NCBI GenBank assembly: GCA_029865385.1
Contig: JAOUGX010000005.1
Coordinates: 1 to 64,000 of the forward strand
Direction of reading: 5' to 3'
From: Gammaproteobacteria bacterium
Lineage (GTDB): Bacteria; Pseudomonadota; Gammaproteobacteria; Steroidobacterales; Woeseiaceae
Length of the DNA stretch: 64,000 nt
The notes below the pieces were generated by a model. It was not told where the DNA came from and ran no database searches. It saw nothing but the letters and a program-made list of their open reading frames with translations. Of this stretch, positions 18,646 to 26,360 are shown piece by piece. Made by a program: the position numbers and the translations under genes. Every line of letters begins with the position of its first letter. The first letter of the stretch is position 1.

Positions 18646-20805
18646 TCAGAACTTTCCGTAATAACCTTCCTTCAATGCATCAAACAGGTTTGCTGCGGAA
18701 TGCACCTCTCCGTCGTACTCGATCTCTTCATCACCCTTTAGCTCGACCACGGAGCCGTCTTCCAGCGTAAAAGAGTAGACGGTGTTCTTGAGGTCCTGCT
18801 CTTTTACCAGAACGCCCTGAAATGCTTCCGGGTTGAAACGGAAAGTCGTGCATCCTTTCAGCCCTTGCTCATATGCATACAGGTAGATGTTCTTGAAGTC
18901 CTCGTATGGATAATCAGTCGGCACATTTGCCGTCTTCGAGATCGATGAATCTACCCACTTCTGCGCCGCTGCCTGTATATCCACATGCTGCTCGGGCGAT
19001 ACGCCCTCGGCTGTAATGAAGTAGTCGGGCAGCTTGTTCTCACCGATGACCTCTGCGTCCCCGCCGCCCGGCATGGCCTTGGCATTTACCAATTCCCTAT
19101 AGGCCAGCAATTCGAAGGAAAAAACGCTGACCTTTTCTTTCGTCTTTTTGCCTTGTCGTATGACATTGCGAAAATAGTGATGTGCGAAACTGGGCTCGAT
19201 GCCGTTGCTGGCATTGTTCGCCAGCGACAGCGAAATTGTCCCGGTCGGAGCAATCGAGCTGTGATGCGTAAACCGCGCACCGACTTCTGCCAGCTCCTCG
19301 ACCAGTCCGGGAGCGACGTCCGCGATTCGCTGCATATAGCGGCTGTAGCGGCTATGCAGCAATCGACCGGCAACCCGGTCACCGACTTTGTACCCGTCTG
19401 CGACCATTTCCGGGCGTTTAACGAGCATGGCTTTGGTAACCTCGAATTCCTCGGTCATGATTGGCGCCGGACCTTTTTCTTTCGCCAGTTCCAGCCCAGC
19501 TTCCCAGCCCGCCAATGCCAGCTGCTTTGCCACCTCCTCGGTGAACGCAACTGCTCGCGCCTCGCCGTACTTCATGCGCAGCATCGTGATCGCCGATCCC
19601 AGGCCGAGGAAGCCCATGCCATGACGACGTTTGCGCAGGATCTCCTCGCGCTGGCGAGGCAGCGGCAGCCCGTTGATCTCCACGACGTTGTCCAGCATTC
19701 GCGTGAATACCTTGACCACCTTGCGGAATTCGTCCCAATCGAATCGTGCTTTTGCCGTAAACGGATCGAGCACAAATTTGGTCAGATTCACAGAGCCAAG
19801 CAGGCAGGAACCATACGGCGGCAACGGTTGTTCACCGCAGGGATTGGTCGCGCGGATAGTCTCGGCAAACCAGTTGTTGTTCATCTCGTTGACCTTGTCG
19901 ATCAGCACGAATCCAGGCTCGGCAAAGTCGTAAGTGGATGCCATGATCACGTCCCAGACTCGTCGCGCCGGTAAGGTCTTGTAAATCTTGCAGGCAACCA
20001 GGCCTTGGGCATTGCACACATAACTCTTCGGTTCCGGCCACTCGCGCCACACGAACTGGCTACTGTCGTTGACATCGAAGCCGTCCTGCTCAACCTCACG
20101 CGAACTCACCGGGAACGCTAGTTGCCAGTCCGCATCGGTCTTTACCGCCTGCATGAACTCGTCCGTTACCAGCAAAGACAGGTTGAACTGCCGTAGCCGA
20201 CCATCCTCCCGCTTGGCACGGATAAACTCCATGACATCAGGATGGCCAACGTCAAAAGTGCCCATTTGTGCACCGCGTCGGCCGCCCGCGGACGACACCG
20301 TAAAACACATCTTGTCGTAAATATCCATGAAGGACAGCGGGCCCGAAGTAAAGGCTCCGGCGCCCGTGACATATGCACCCTTCGGCCGCAAGGTCGAAAA
20401 TTCGTACCCGATGCCGCAGCCCGCTTTCAGCGTGAGGCCGGCTTCATGGACCTTGTTCAGAATATTGTCCATCGAATCCGCTACGGTACCGGACACGGTG
20501 CAATTGATCGTGGACGTAGCGGGCTTGTGTTCCTGCGCCCCGGCGTTGGAGATAATTCGCCCGGCCGGGATCGCGCCACTGCGCAAGGCCCAGAGGAATT
20601 CCTCGAAACACTGCTCTCTCAGCGGTTCTGCTTCGACATCGGCCAGCGCCCGTGCGACGCGCCGATAGGTATCATCGACCTGCTCATCGATGGCGCGACC
20701 GTCTTTGCCGACCAGCCTGTACTTTGATTCCCAAATGTCGATCGACGCGGGCTGAAAGGTAATATCTGCTACAGAATTTGCTTCTACACTAACTGCGGAC
20801 TTCAT
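18646..20805 (-). CDS. nrdJa: Class II (adenosylcobalamin) ribonucleotide reductase, large chain NrdJa
   Basis: This enzyme reduces ribonucleotides to deoxyribonucleotides using adenosylcobalamin as radical generator; it works with or without oxygen. The 719-residue chain has the ten-stranded barrel signatures: NPCGEQPLPPYGSC with active-site Cys, RRHGMGFLGLGSAITML, GTISLSLANNASNGIEPSF, and a C-terminal NVPTDYPYEDFKNIY segment. The chain lacks the Cys-rich tail found in one-piece NrdJ, which is supplied by the next gene. Upstream lie a strong promoter and NrdR-box-like sites, so it is probably repressed by NrdR when dNTP pools are high. Confidence 0.95.
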   Translation of the reverse strand: MKSAVSVEANSVADITFQPASIDIWESKYRLVGKDGRAIDEQVDDTYRRVARALADVEAEPLREQCFEEFLWALRSGAIPAGRIISNAGAQEHKPATSTINCTVSGTVADSMDNILNKVHEAGLTLKAGCGIGYEFSTLRPKGAYVTGAGAFTSGPLSFMDIYDKMCFTVSSAGGRRGAQMGTFDVGHPDVMEFIRAKREDGRLRQFNLSLLVTDEFMQAVKTDADWQLAFPVSSREVEQDGFDVNDSSQFVWREWPEPKSYVCNAQGLVACKIYKTLPARRVWDVIMASTYDFAEPGFVLIDKVNEMNNNWFAETIRATNPCGEQPLPPYGSCLLGSVNLTKFVLDPFTAKARFDWDEFRKVVKVFTRMLDNVVEINGLPLPRQREEILRKRRHGMGFLGLGSAITMLRMKYGEARAVAFTEEVAKQLALAGWEAGLELAKEKGPAPIMTEEFEVTKAMLVKRPEMVADGYKVGDRVAGRLLHSRYSRYMQRIADVAPGLVEELAEVGARFTHHSSIAPTGTISLSLANNASNGIEPSFAHHYFRNVIRQGKKTKEKVSVFSFELLAYRELVNAKAMPGGGDAEVIGENKLPDYFITAEGVSPEQHVDIQAAAQKWVDSSISKTANVPTDYPYEDFKNIYLYAYEQGLKGCTTFRFNPEAFQGVLVKEQDLKNTVYSFTLEDGSVVELKGDEEIEYDGEVHSAANLFDALKEGYYGKF

Positions 20806-20950
20806 TTGGTCCCTTACTCCCCGTTTCTCCCTGCGAAGGCCCCAAGCGATTCACGCGGTCCGCGAATGACCGGGCGAAAAGTTCCCCGCTCGTCGTCTGG
20901 TTACGACCACACGCCGAGTGCCAGAAATGGCTGATTTATTCGTAATTGCA

Positions 20951-20968
20951 GGCACTAGATGTTGTGCC
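20951..20968 (-). promoter_or_regulatory. NrdR-box-like operator of nrdJa
   Basis: GCACTAGATGTTGTGC fits the NrdR consensus acaCwAtATaTwGtgt at most of its 16 positions, including the conserved half-site cores. It lies just downstream of the predicted nrdJa -10, about at +7 to +24, where bound NrdR would block transcription. Confidence 0.7.
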
Positions 20969-20980
20969 AACCAAGGCACA

Positions 20981-21009
20981 AGATTATGCCCGACGTCGGC
21001 GGCTGTCAA
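20981..21009 (-). promoter_or_regulatory. Sigma-70 promoter of nrdJa-nrdJb
   Basis: Read on the minus strand, TTGACA (21004-21009), a 17-base spacer and TAATCT (20981-20986) form a near-consensus promoter. The predicted start point near 20974 leaves a leader of about 170 bases before the nrdJa ATG. Confidence 0.75.
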
Positions 21010-21130
21010 GGCTTTGCCTCTTTTTTTTCGGTAGGCTTTTCGTATTCATAATCAATGTGTTACACAAACTAGTGCAGTAAGTTCTTTAAATGCTTGCAGA
21101 AAAAAATGACGCTTTCGTGAAAAATAATTT

Positions 21131-21146
21131 CCACAACATCTAGTGG
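21131..21146. promoter_or_regulatory. Second NrdR-box-like site, inverted copy of the first
   Basis: CCACAACATCTAGTGG contains the exact reverse complement of the 14-base core CACTAGATGTTGTG found at 20953-20966. It lies about 120 bases upstream of the nrdJa -35 and about 70 bases upstream of the hsp20 promoter. Confidence 0.6.
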
Positions 21147-21214
21147 CATTAAGTCAAATCGGTTTGGCCTGCTTTTTGCAGCTGCAGTGGCTGCGGGCAC
21201 GGCGCTTTCAGGCT

Positions 21215-21243
21215 CTTGAAATCCCCTCAACAGACCCAATTTT
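21215..21243 (+). promoter_or_regulatory. Sigma-32 type heat-shock promoter of hsp20
   Basis: CTTGAAA (21215-21221), 13 bases, then CCCAATTTT (21235-21243) closely matches the RpoH consensus CTTGAAA-N11-16-CCCCATNT. It lies about 60 bases before the ATG of a small heat-shock protein, which supports the call. Confidence 0.78.
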
Positions 21244-21302
21244 ACGAGCCAATTGAGTAACAGCCGCCTAACAGGGCGGTATGCAAGATCAGGAGAAACC
21301 TT

Positions 21303-21752
21303 ATGAACATTGCACGATTTGAACCCTGGAGCCTATTCAACTTGTTGCAGCGAGACCTGGATCAGCTTTCAGCACGCCGCGGCGGATTTCCCAGCGCATT
21401 CGACAACGGGAACAGTGTTGCGGACTATGTCCCGGCCGTTGACGTTGTCGAGGAAGACGATCGGTTCGTGCTGCGCGCCGATTTACCCGGTGTAGACGCG
21501 AACGATATTTCCATCAGCATGGAAGACGGTACGCTGAGCCTGGCCGGAGAACGCCACACGGAAAAAACGGAGAATGCTGACGGATTGCATAGATTCGAGC
21601 GAACCAGCGGCAAGTTCTTCCGACGCTTCAGCCTTCCGGAATCGGCTGATTCCGAGAACATTTCTGCCAAGACAGCCAACGGAATTCTGGAAGTCAGTAT
21701 TCCGAAAAAGCCGCAAGTGCAGTCTCGACGGATCACGGTGCAGGCGGCCTGA
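21303..21752 (+). CDS. Small heat-shock protein, Hsp20/alpha-crystallin family
   Basis: This ATP-independent chaperone holds unfolding proteins in large oligomers in the cytoplasm. The 149-residue protein has the alpha-crystallin domain from about residue 43 to 135: VPAVDVVEEDDRFVLRADLPGV, the LAGERHTE strand, FRRFSLPESAD and the C-terminal-domain signature NGILEVSIPK. The N-terminal arm is short. An AGGAG ribosome site is seven bases before the ATG. The gene is headed by a sigma-32-type promoter and followed by a long palindrome; the next gene is a DegP-type protease, another stress protein. Confidence 0.96.
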   Translation: MNIARFEPWSLFNLLQRDLDQLSARRGGFPSAFDNGNSVADYVPAVDVVEEDDRFVLRADLPGVDANDISISMEDGTLSLAGERHTEKTENADGLHRFERTSGKFFRRFSLPESADSENISAKTANGILEVSIPKKPQVQSRRITVQAA

Positions 21753-21754
21753 TC

Positions 21755-21811
21755 GGCGGGGGACAACGCCCCGGAACTTTTGCCCCGCAGGCGTTGTCCC
21801 CCGCCTGCGGG
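21755..21811. terminator. Long palindrome after hsp20 with two exclusive folds
   Basis: GGCGGGGGACAACGCC (21755-21770) pairs perfectly with its complement at 21790-21805, a 16-bp stem with a 19-base loop. A second stem, CCGCAGGCG (21785-21793) with CGCCTGCGG (21802-21810), uses overlapping bases, so only one can form at a time. No T-run follows, so termination is likely but not proven. Confidence 0.5.
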
Positions 21812-21919
21812 CCGCAAAAAACGCTCCGCAACGATAAAGCGGCTGTTCACTGATTATTCAGCGGCGGCAGGGTAAACTCGATCGCCTATCTTGATTCTGT
21901 GCGCAAGGGTATTTCGACG

Positions 21920-23254
21920 ATGACTACTGGAAATCGTTTCAAACTGATCGGCATTTTGTTACTGGCCGCCTCCATAAGCTGGTCGGCGCTACCTGACAGT
22001 GTCGACGGCGAACCGCTCCCGAGCCTCGCGCCCCTCGTTAAGCGGGTTGCGCCGGCAGTCGTCAATATCCGCGTCAGTCAGACAGTGCAACGGGGTTCGC
22101 CTTACGGCGATGATATGTTCCGACGGTTCTTCGGCCTGCCCGAGGGATCCAGGGAAATCGCCAGCGCAGGTTCGGGGGTAATTGTCGACGCAAGCAATGG
22201 TTACATCCTGACCAATCACCATGTCGTCGAGAATGCCGCCAAAATTCAGATATCGCTGCTCAATGAGCAAACCCTTGACGCCGAAATCGTCGGCTCCGAT
22301 GCCGCCACGGACATCGCGGTCATCAAGGTCGATCCGAAAAACCTCGTCGAACTGCCGATTGGCGATTCGAATGACGTGGAAGTCGGAGATTTTGTAATTG
22401 CAATAGGAAACCCGTTCGGTCTCGGACATACGGTCACGTCGGGAATCGTGAGCGCGCTCGGCCGAACCGGTATCAGCCGCAACGGTTACGAAGACTTCAT
22501 TCAGACCGATGCGTCTATCAATCCCGGCAATTCCGGCGGCGCACTCGTCAACATGCGTGGCGAGCTCGTCGGCATTAACTCCGCCATCATCAGTCGCACA
22601 GGTGGCAATGTCGGTATCGGTTTCGCGGTGCCATCGGAAATCGCGAAATCGATCATGCGCCAGATACTCGATTTCGGCGAAGTACGCCGCGGACTTCTTG
22701 GTGTTTCCATTCAAACTATCGATACCGACAGCGCGAAAGCGCTTGGTGCTGAAGTCGAAAGCGGCGCTCTCGTATCTGCCGTCGAACCGGGTTCCGCCGC
22801 CGAGAAAGCCGGCCTGCATGTCGACGACATCATCACCAAGGTGAACAGCAAAAAGATAAACAACAGCCGCGAACTGATGAATGCGATCGGTTTGAAGGGT
22901 TCCGGCGAACAGGTCGACATCGAATACGTTCGCGACGGCAGGACCCGATCCGTTACCGCCACGCTGGGACAACGCACCGTAACCCGAAGCGACGGCAGTG
23001 ATATCCATCCGGGCCTCGCCGGCGCACAGTTTGCCGATGCAAGCGCCACCAATAGCGGCGGCATCGAGGTAACGGAAGTCGAACCCGGCAGCCCTGCTGC
23101 ACAAAGGGGATTGAGGACGGGAGACCTGATCACGGCGGTAAATCGGCAGCCGGTGCAGAACCTGTTGCAATTGCGAGCCATTGCCGAAGCCAACCAGATA
23201 TTGTTTTTGCTGGTACAGCGTGGCGATCGGGCATTGATGCTGCAGATTCGCTGA
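21920..23254 (+). CDS. DegP/DegQ-family periplasmic serine endoprotease
   Basis: This periplasmic quality-control protease and chaperone cuts misfolded envelope proteins. The 444-residue protein has a signal peptide (to about residue 28), a trypsin-like domain with catalytic triad His in TNHHVV, Asp in ATDIAVIKV and Ser in GNSGGALVN, then two PDZ domains (about 260-350 and 370-444). I took the ATG at 21920; a GTG at 21899 is also in frame and would add seven residues before the signal peptide. The short, Q-linker-poor layout is nearer DegQ than DegP. The lytic transglycosylase gene follows after 11 bases, so the two are probably co-transcribed. Confidence 0.93.
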   Translation: MTTGNRFKLIGILLLAASISWSALPDSVDGEPLPSLAPLVKRVAPAVVNIRVSQTVQRGSPYGDDMFRRFFGLPEGSREIASAGSGVIVDASNGYILTNHHVVENAAKIQISLLNEQTLDAEIVGSDAATDIAVIKVDPKNLVELPIGDSNDVEVGDFVIAIGNPFGLGHTVTSGIVSALGRTGISRNGYEDFIQTDASINPGNSGGALVNMRGELVGINSAIISRTGGNVGIGFAVPSEIAKSIMRQILDFGEVRRGLLGVSIQTIDTDSAKALGAEVESGALVSAVEPGSAAEKAGLHVDDIITKVNSKKINNSRELMNAIGLKGSGEQVDIEYVRDGRTRSVTATLGQRTVTRSDGSDIHPGLAGAQFADASATNSGGIEVTEVEPGSPAAQRGLRTGDLITAVNRQPVQNLLQLRAIAEANQILFLLVQRGDRALMLQIR

Positions 23255-23265
23255 TTAAGGCCCGG

Positions 23266-25266
23266 TTGACCTCCATATCGGCAATCCGATTCATTGGCAT
23301 TTTGTCAATGCTCGTCGCTACGCCGGTAACTGCGGCAGAGCAATCCGTGCTCGAAAGGCAAAGGGCCGCGTTTGTCGCCGCCTATGCGGAAGCGGAGCTC
23401 GGTAATTGGCTGCCGGCCGAGGCCAGGAGCGAATTGCTTCAGAATTACGTCTTGTGGCCCGATATTCGTGCGGCCTATCTGAAAACACGCATCGACCAAC
23501 GCCAATTCAGTGCCGACGACGAAGCCGAAATTTTGCGGTTTGTAAATCAGTACGGTCTTCTCAGGCCAGCCAGAGACCTTCGATACCGCTACGCGCTGCG
23601 GCTCGCCTCGTCCGGCCGCCTGGCGGACTTCCTGTCGGTATACCAGCAGTTTTATCAGGGCCTGGAGATCGCCAGACTCGACTGCCTTGCGCTGCAAGCC
23701 GAAATTCAGTCAGGCCGGCGCGATGGCATTTTCGGGCGCGCTAAGGATCTGTGGCTGGTGGGCAGGAGCCAGGAACCGGAGTGTGACCCGGTTTTCGAGT
23801 ACCTCCGGGCCGAGGGCATGCTGGACCAGGATCTGTATCGGCAACGCTACGAACTTGCCATTGACGAGCGCCAGTTCGCGCTCGCGCGATACCTCTCGGC
23901 ACCGCTTGCGCCGTCGTGCAGGGAAGAAGCGACACGATGGATTGCGGCGCGCGACGATCCTGCAGCATTTGTAACCACGCGTTCGTCGCGTGCGGACAGT
24001 GCCATGCATCGGCGCCAACTTCTTTATGCGCTGGAACAGATCGCGTACCGGGATCCCGAGACTGCCTCCATGCATTGGCAAACACTAAATGACGAGTACG
24101 CTTTCTCCGAAGAGCAGCATGCGGCACTGTCGCAATACATTGCTTTGTGGGCAGCACGGCGCCACTCGCCGCAGGCATTTGCCCTTCTGACGACACTGCC
24201 GCCGCCGGCTGTGAATACGGAAGTTCGTCGCTGGACAGCACGCTCGAGCTTGCGCCGGCGGGATTGGAACGGGGTAATTGAGAGCATTGCCGCCATGCCG
24301 GCAGATGAACAGCAGCTGGAAGAATGGCAGTTTTGGCATGCGAGCGCCTTACGCGGCATATCGCAGCAGGATCATTCGCTGTCGATACTTGACCAGTTGT
24401 CGAAAGAAAGAAGTTATTACGGCTTCCTGGCATCCGACGATCTTGGCCGCGACTACTCCTTCTCCCACGCCGCGTCCGGCAGCGACGGGCAGATTCTTGC
24501 ATCGCTGGAGAAGAACGAGGCCGTAATCAGGGCCCGGGAATTGTTCCTTACGGGACTCGACAGCAAAGGCCGTTCGGAGTGGGACTCGATCATCGGAACG
24601 CTGAATGCGAGAGAAAAAGTTCAGGCGTCTCTACTGGCTCATCGATGGGGATGGCATTCGCGGGCGATTTCGACGGCGGCCAGCGCCGGAGAGTACGATG
24701 ATCTCGACATCCGCTATCCACTGGCCTACGAACAATCCTTTGCGCAGTATTCGGCAGATGCCGGCATTTCACCAAGCTGGGCCTATGGCGTCGCCCGTAG
24801 TGAAAGCCTGTTTATGAGTGATGTGCGCTCAAGTGCCGGCGCGATTGGTCTCATGCAACTGATGCCGGCGACCGGACGCTCGACTGCTGGTGAGATTCAA
24901 CTGCCTTATGCCGGTGTTTCGACCCTGGTCGATCCTGGCAGCAACATTCGCCTGGGAACAACCTACCTCGGCAAGATGCTGAAGCGATTCGATCGAAATC
25001 CGATCCTTGCAACTGCCGCGTACAACGCAGGCCCGTCCAACGTCGAGTCGTGGCTGCCTGTCGAGAACAGCGTCGACGGCCGGATATGGATAGAGAACAT
25101 CCCTTTTAATGAGACGCGGAAATACGTTCGCCGGGTTCTGGCGACGGAAGTCATTTTTTATTGGCGTATGACCGGTGAAATGCGCAGGGTATCCGAAGGT
25201 CTACCGCTCGTCGTTGCCCCGGTGCCACCGGACCGCATTACCAGCAGCGGCGAAATCAGGAACTAG
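23266..25266 (+). CDS. slt: Soluble lytic murein transglycosylase (Slt70-like)
   Basis: This periplasmic enzyme cleaves the MurNAc-GlcNAc bond of peptidoglycan, forming 1,6-anhydro ends. The 666-residue protein follows the Slt70 plan: signal peptide (about 1-24), a long superhelical alpha-domain (about 25-480) and the C-terminal lysozyme-like domain with catalytic Glu514 in VARSESLF, GAIGLMQLMPATG and the AAYNAGPSNV motif. The only start that includes the whole signal peptide is a TTG at 23266, just after the degQ-type stop. Anhydro-muropeptides released by this enzyme feed the recycling route in which Mpl works. The 3' end overlaps the convergent peptidase gene by 11 bases. Confidence 0.93.
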   Translation: MTSISAIRFIGILSMLVATPVTAAEQSVLERQRAAFVAAYAEAELGNWLPAEARSELLQNYVLWPDIRAAYLKTRIDQRQFSADDEAEILRFVNQYGLLRPARDLRYRYALRLASSGRLADFLSVYQQFYQGLEIARLDCLALQAEIQSGRRDGIFGRAKDLWLVGRSQEPECDPVFEYLRAEGMLDQDLYRQRYELAIDERQFALARYLSAPLAPSCREEATRWIAARDDPAAFVTTRSSRADSAMHRRQLLYALEQIAYRDPETASMHWQTLNDEYAFSEEQHAALSQYIALWAARRHSPQAFALLTTLPPPAVNTEVRRWTARSSLRRRDWNGVIESIAAMPADEQQLEEWQFWHASALRGISQQDHSLSILDQLSKERSYYGFLASDDLGRDYSFSHAASGSDGQILASLEKNEAVIRARELFLTGLDSKGRSEWDSIIGTLNAREKVQASLLAHRWGWHSRAISTAASAGEYDDLDIRYPLAYEQSFAQYSADAGISPSWAYGVARSESLFMSDVRSSAGAIGLMQLMPATGRSTAGEIQLPYAGVSTLVDPGSNIRLGTTYLGKMLKRFDRNPILATAAYNAGPSNVESWLPVENSVDGRIWIENIPFNETRKYVRRVLATEVIFYWRMTGEMRRVSEGLPLVVAPVPPDRITSSGEIRN

Positions 25267-26320
25267 TGCCGGACGCTTCCAGTCGATCCAGCTCCGCTTC
25301 GCGTTGCTCCGGATTCAGCCTGGAAAGCTCCTCGGCTTTCTTGTAGAAACATCTGAGATCCGCTTCGCAATCCTGCATTAGCGCATTGAAAGCGTCGACC
25401 CTTCCTTCGTAAAGACCGATAAGCGCAAGCCTCGCGTTGTTGAGCGTGCCTCCGAGCCACCCGCGGTCGATACCATTGGCTCCCGTCAGCGTTTCTGCGT
25501 CTTTCGCGAGTTTTTCGAAAATTTCCTTTTTTTGCTGCCGCATGCTCTCTTCATCCGTTCCGGACGCGTACAAGCCTTGCAACTGATCGCGCACTGATAG
25601 CGCCAGCTTGAGCATATCCTTCTGCCCGGCTCGTCGTCCGTCCCTGGCATCGGCTTCGCCTTCCGTACCGTGCAACTTTCTCCAGCGCGCCAGACCGGCC
25701 TCCGCCACCGCTGTCGCGAAAGATTCGTTAAATCGCGTATCTCCCTTGATGTAGAGTTTCTGATGCGCGAGTTCGTGAAACAGCGTTGCTACAAGGTCCT
25801 CGTCGGACCAGTGCATCATCGTATTGAGAACCGGGTCGGCGAAACGTCCCAGCGTCGAATAGGCGGGAACACCGCCGACCATTACGTCGAACCCCCTGGA
25901 CGAGAGTTTTGCCGCCAGTTTTCTGGCTGAAGATTCTGAAAAATAGCCACGATAAGCCACACAACCTGCGATCGGATAACACCACTGCTTTGGCTCGACG
26001 GAAAATTCCGGCGCGGCGATAACATTCCAGACGACGTAGTCGCGCTCAAGGTCCGCGTAGCTGCGATAGCTTTCGTTGTCGGCCAGGTGCAACGCATCGA
26101 CGGCGAATTGTCGCGCTTCAGTCACGGTCTTCAGGCGCTCCCGCAAATTTTCCGGCGTATTTGCATCGGCGATCACTTCGGCAACCGGCCGCCGCCGATG
26201 CAACAGGTCCAGTTGCCCGCTAGCAGCCTGTACGTAATAGCAGCCTTCGAGCAAAAGCAGCGCTGCAAGCAACAACGCTAACCCGGAACACCTGCTTCGT
26301 TTATCAGTGGTCAAATGCAA
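25256..26320 (-). CDS. Predicted zinc aminopeptidase lipoprotein (COG4324)
   Basis: This 354-residue protein begins with a lipoprotein signal (LLLLEGC, lipid Cys27) and carries the gluzincin-type zinc motif HELAHQ, followed by an FNESFATAVAEAG segment that supplies the third ligand Glu. WCYPIAGCVAYRGYF precedes the motif. This layout matches the uncharacterised 'predicted aminopeptidase' family (Pfam Aminopep); it is expected to sit on the periplasmic side of a membrane. No substrate is known. It overlaps slt at its 3' end and is divergent from cca, with 40 bases between the starts. Confidence 0.85.
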   Translation of the reverse strand: MHLTTDKRSRCSGLALLLAALLLLEGCYYVQAASGQLDLLHRRRPVAEVIADANTPENLRERLKTVTEARQFAVDALHLADNESYRSYADLERDYVVWNVIAAPEFSVEPKQWCYPIAGCVAYRGYFSESSARKLAAKLSSRGFDVMVGGVPAYSTLGRFADPVLNTMMHWSDEDLVATLFHELAHQKLYIKGDTRFNESFATAVAEAGLARWRKLHGTEGEADARDGRRAGQKDMLKLALSVRDQLQGLYASGTDEESMRQQKKEIFEKLAKDAETLTGANGIDRGWLGGTLNNARLALIGLYEGRVDAFNALMQDCEADLRCFYKKAEELSRLNPEQREAELDRLEASGTSS

Positions 26321-26360
26321 TTATGTCGCTCGAATAGCGCCGGAAAGCTAGAATGATTGC

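Larger units (their letters stand above)
20806..21302. other. Divergent control region between nrdJa and hsp20
   Basis: This 497-base stretch has no gene. It holds, from left to right, the untranslated nrdJa leader, the first NrdR-like box, the nrdJa promoter, an imperfect box-like motif ACACAAACTAGTG (21062-21074), the second NrdR-like box, the hsp20 heat-shock promoter and the AGGAG ribosome site of hsp20. Part of it (21010-21170) is visibly richer in A and T than the flanking genes. Confidence 0.6.

Noticed and set aside
21062-21074. Third NrdR-box-like motif ACACAAACTAGTG
   Set aside because: The left half fits, but the right half is out of register by two bases, so it is not counted as a full box.
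21773-21779. GGAACTT, a perfect sigma-E -35 element before the DegQ-type gene
   Set aside because: No sigma-E -10 is found at the right distance and the motif is inside the loop of the hsp20 palindrome.
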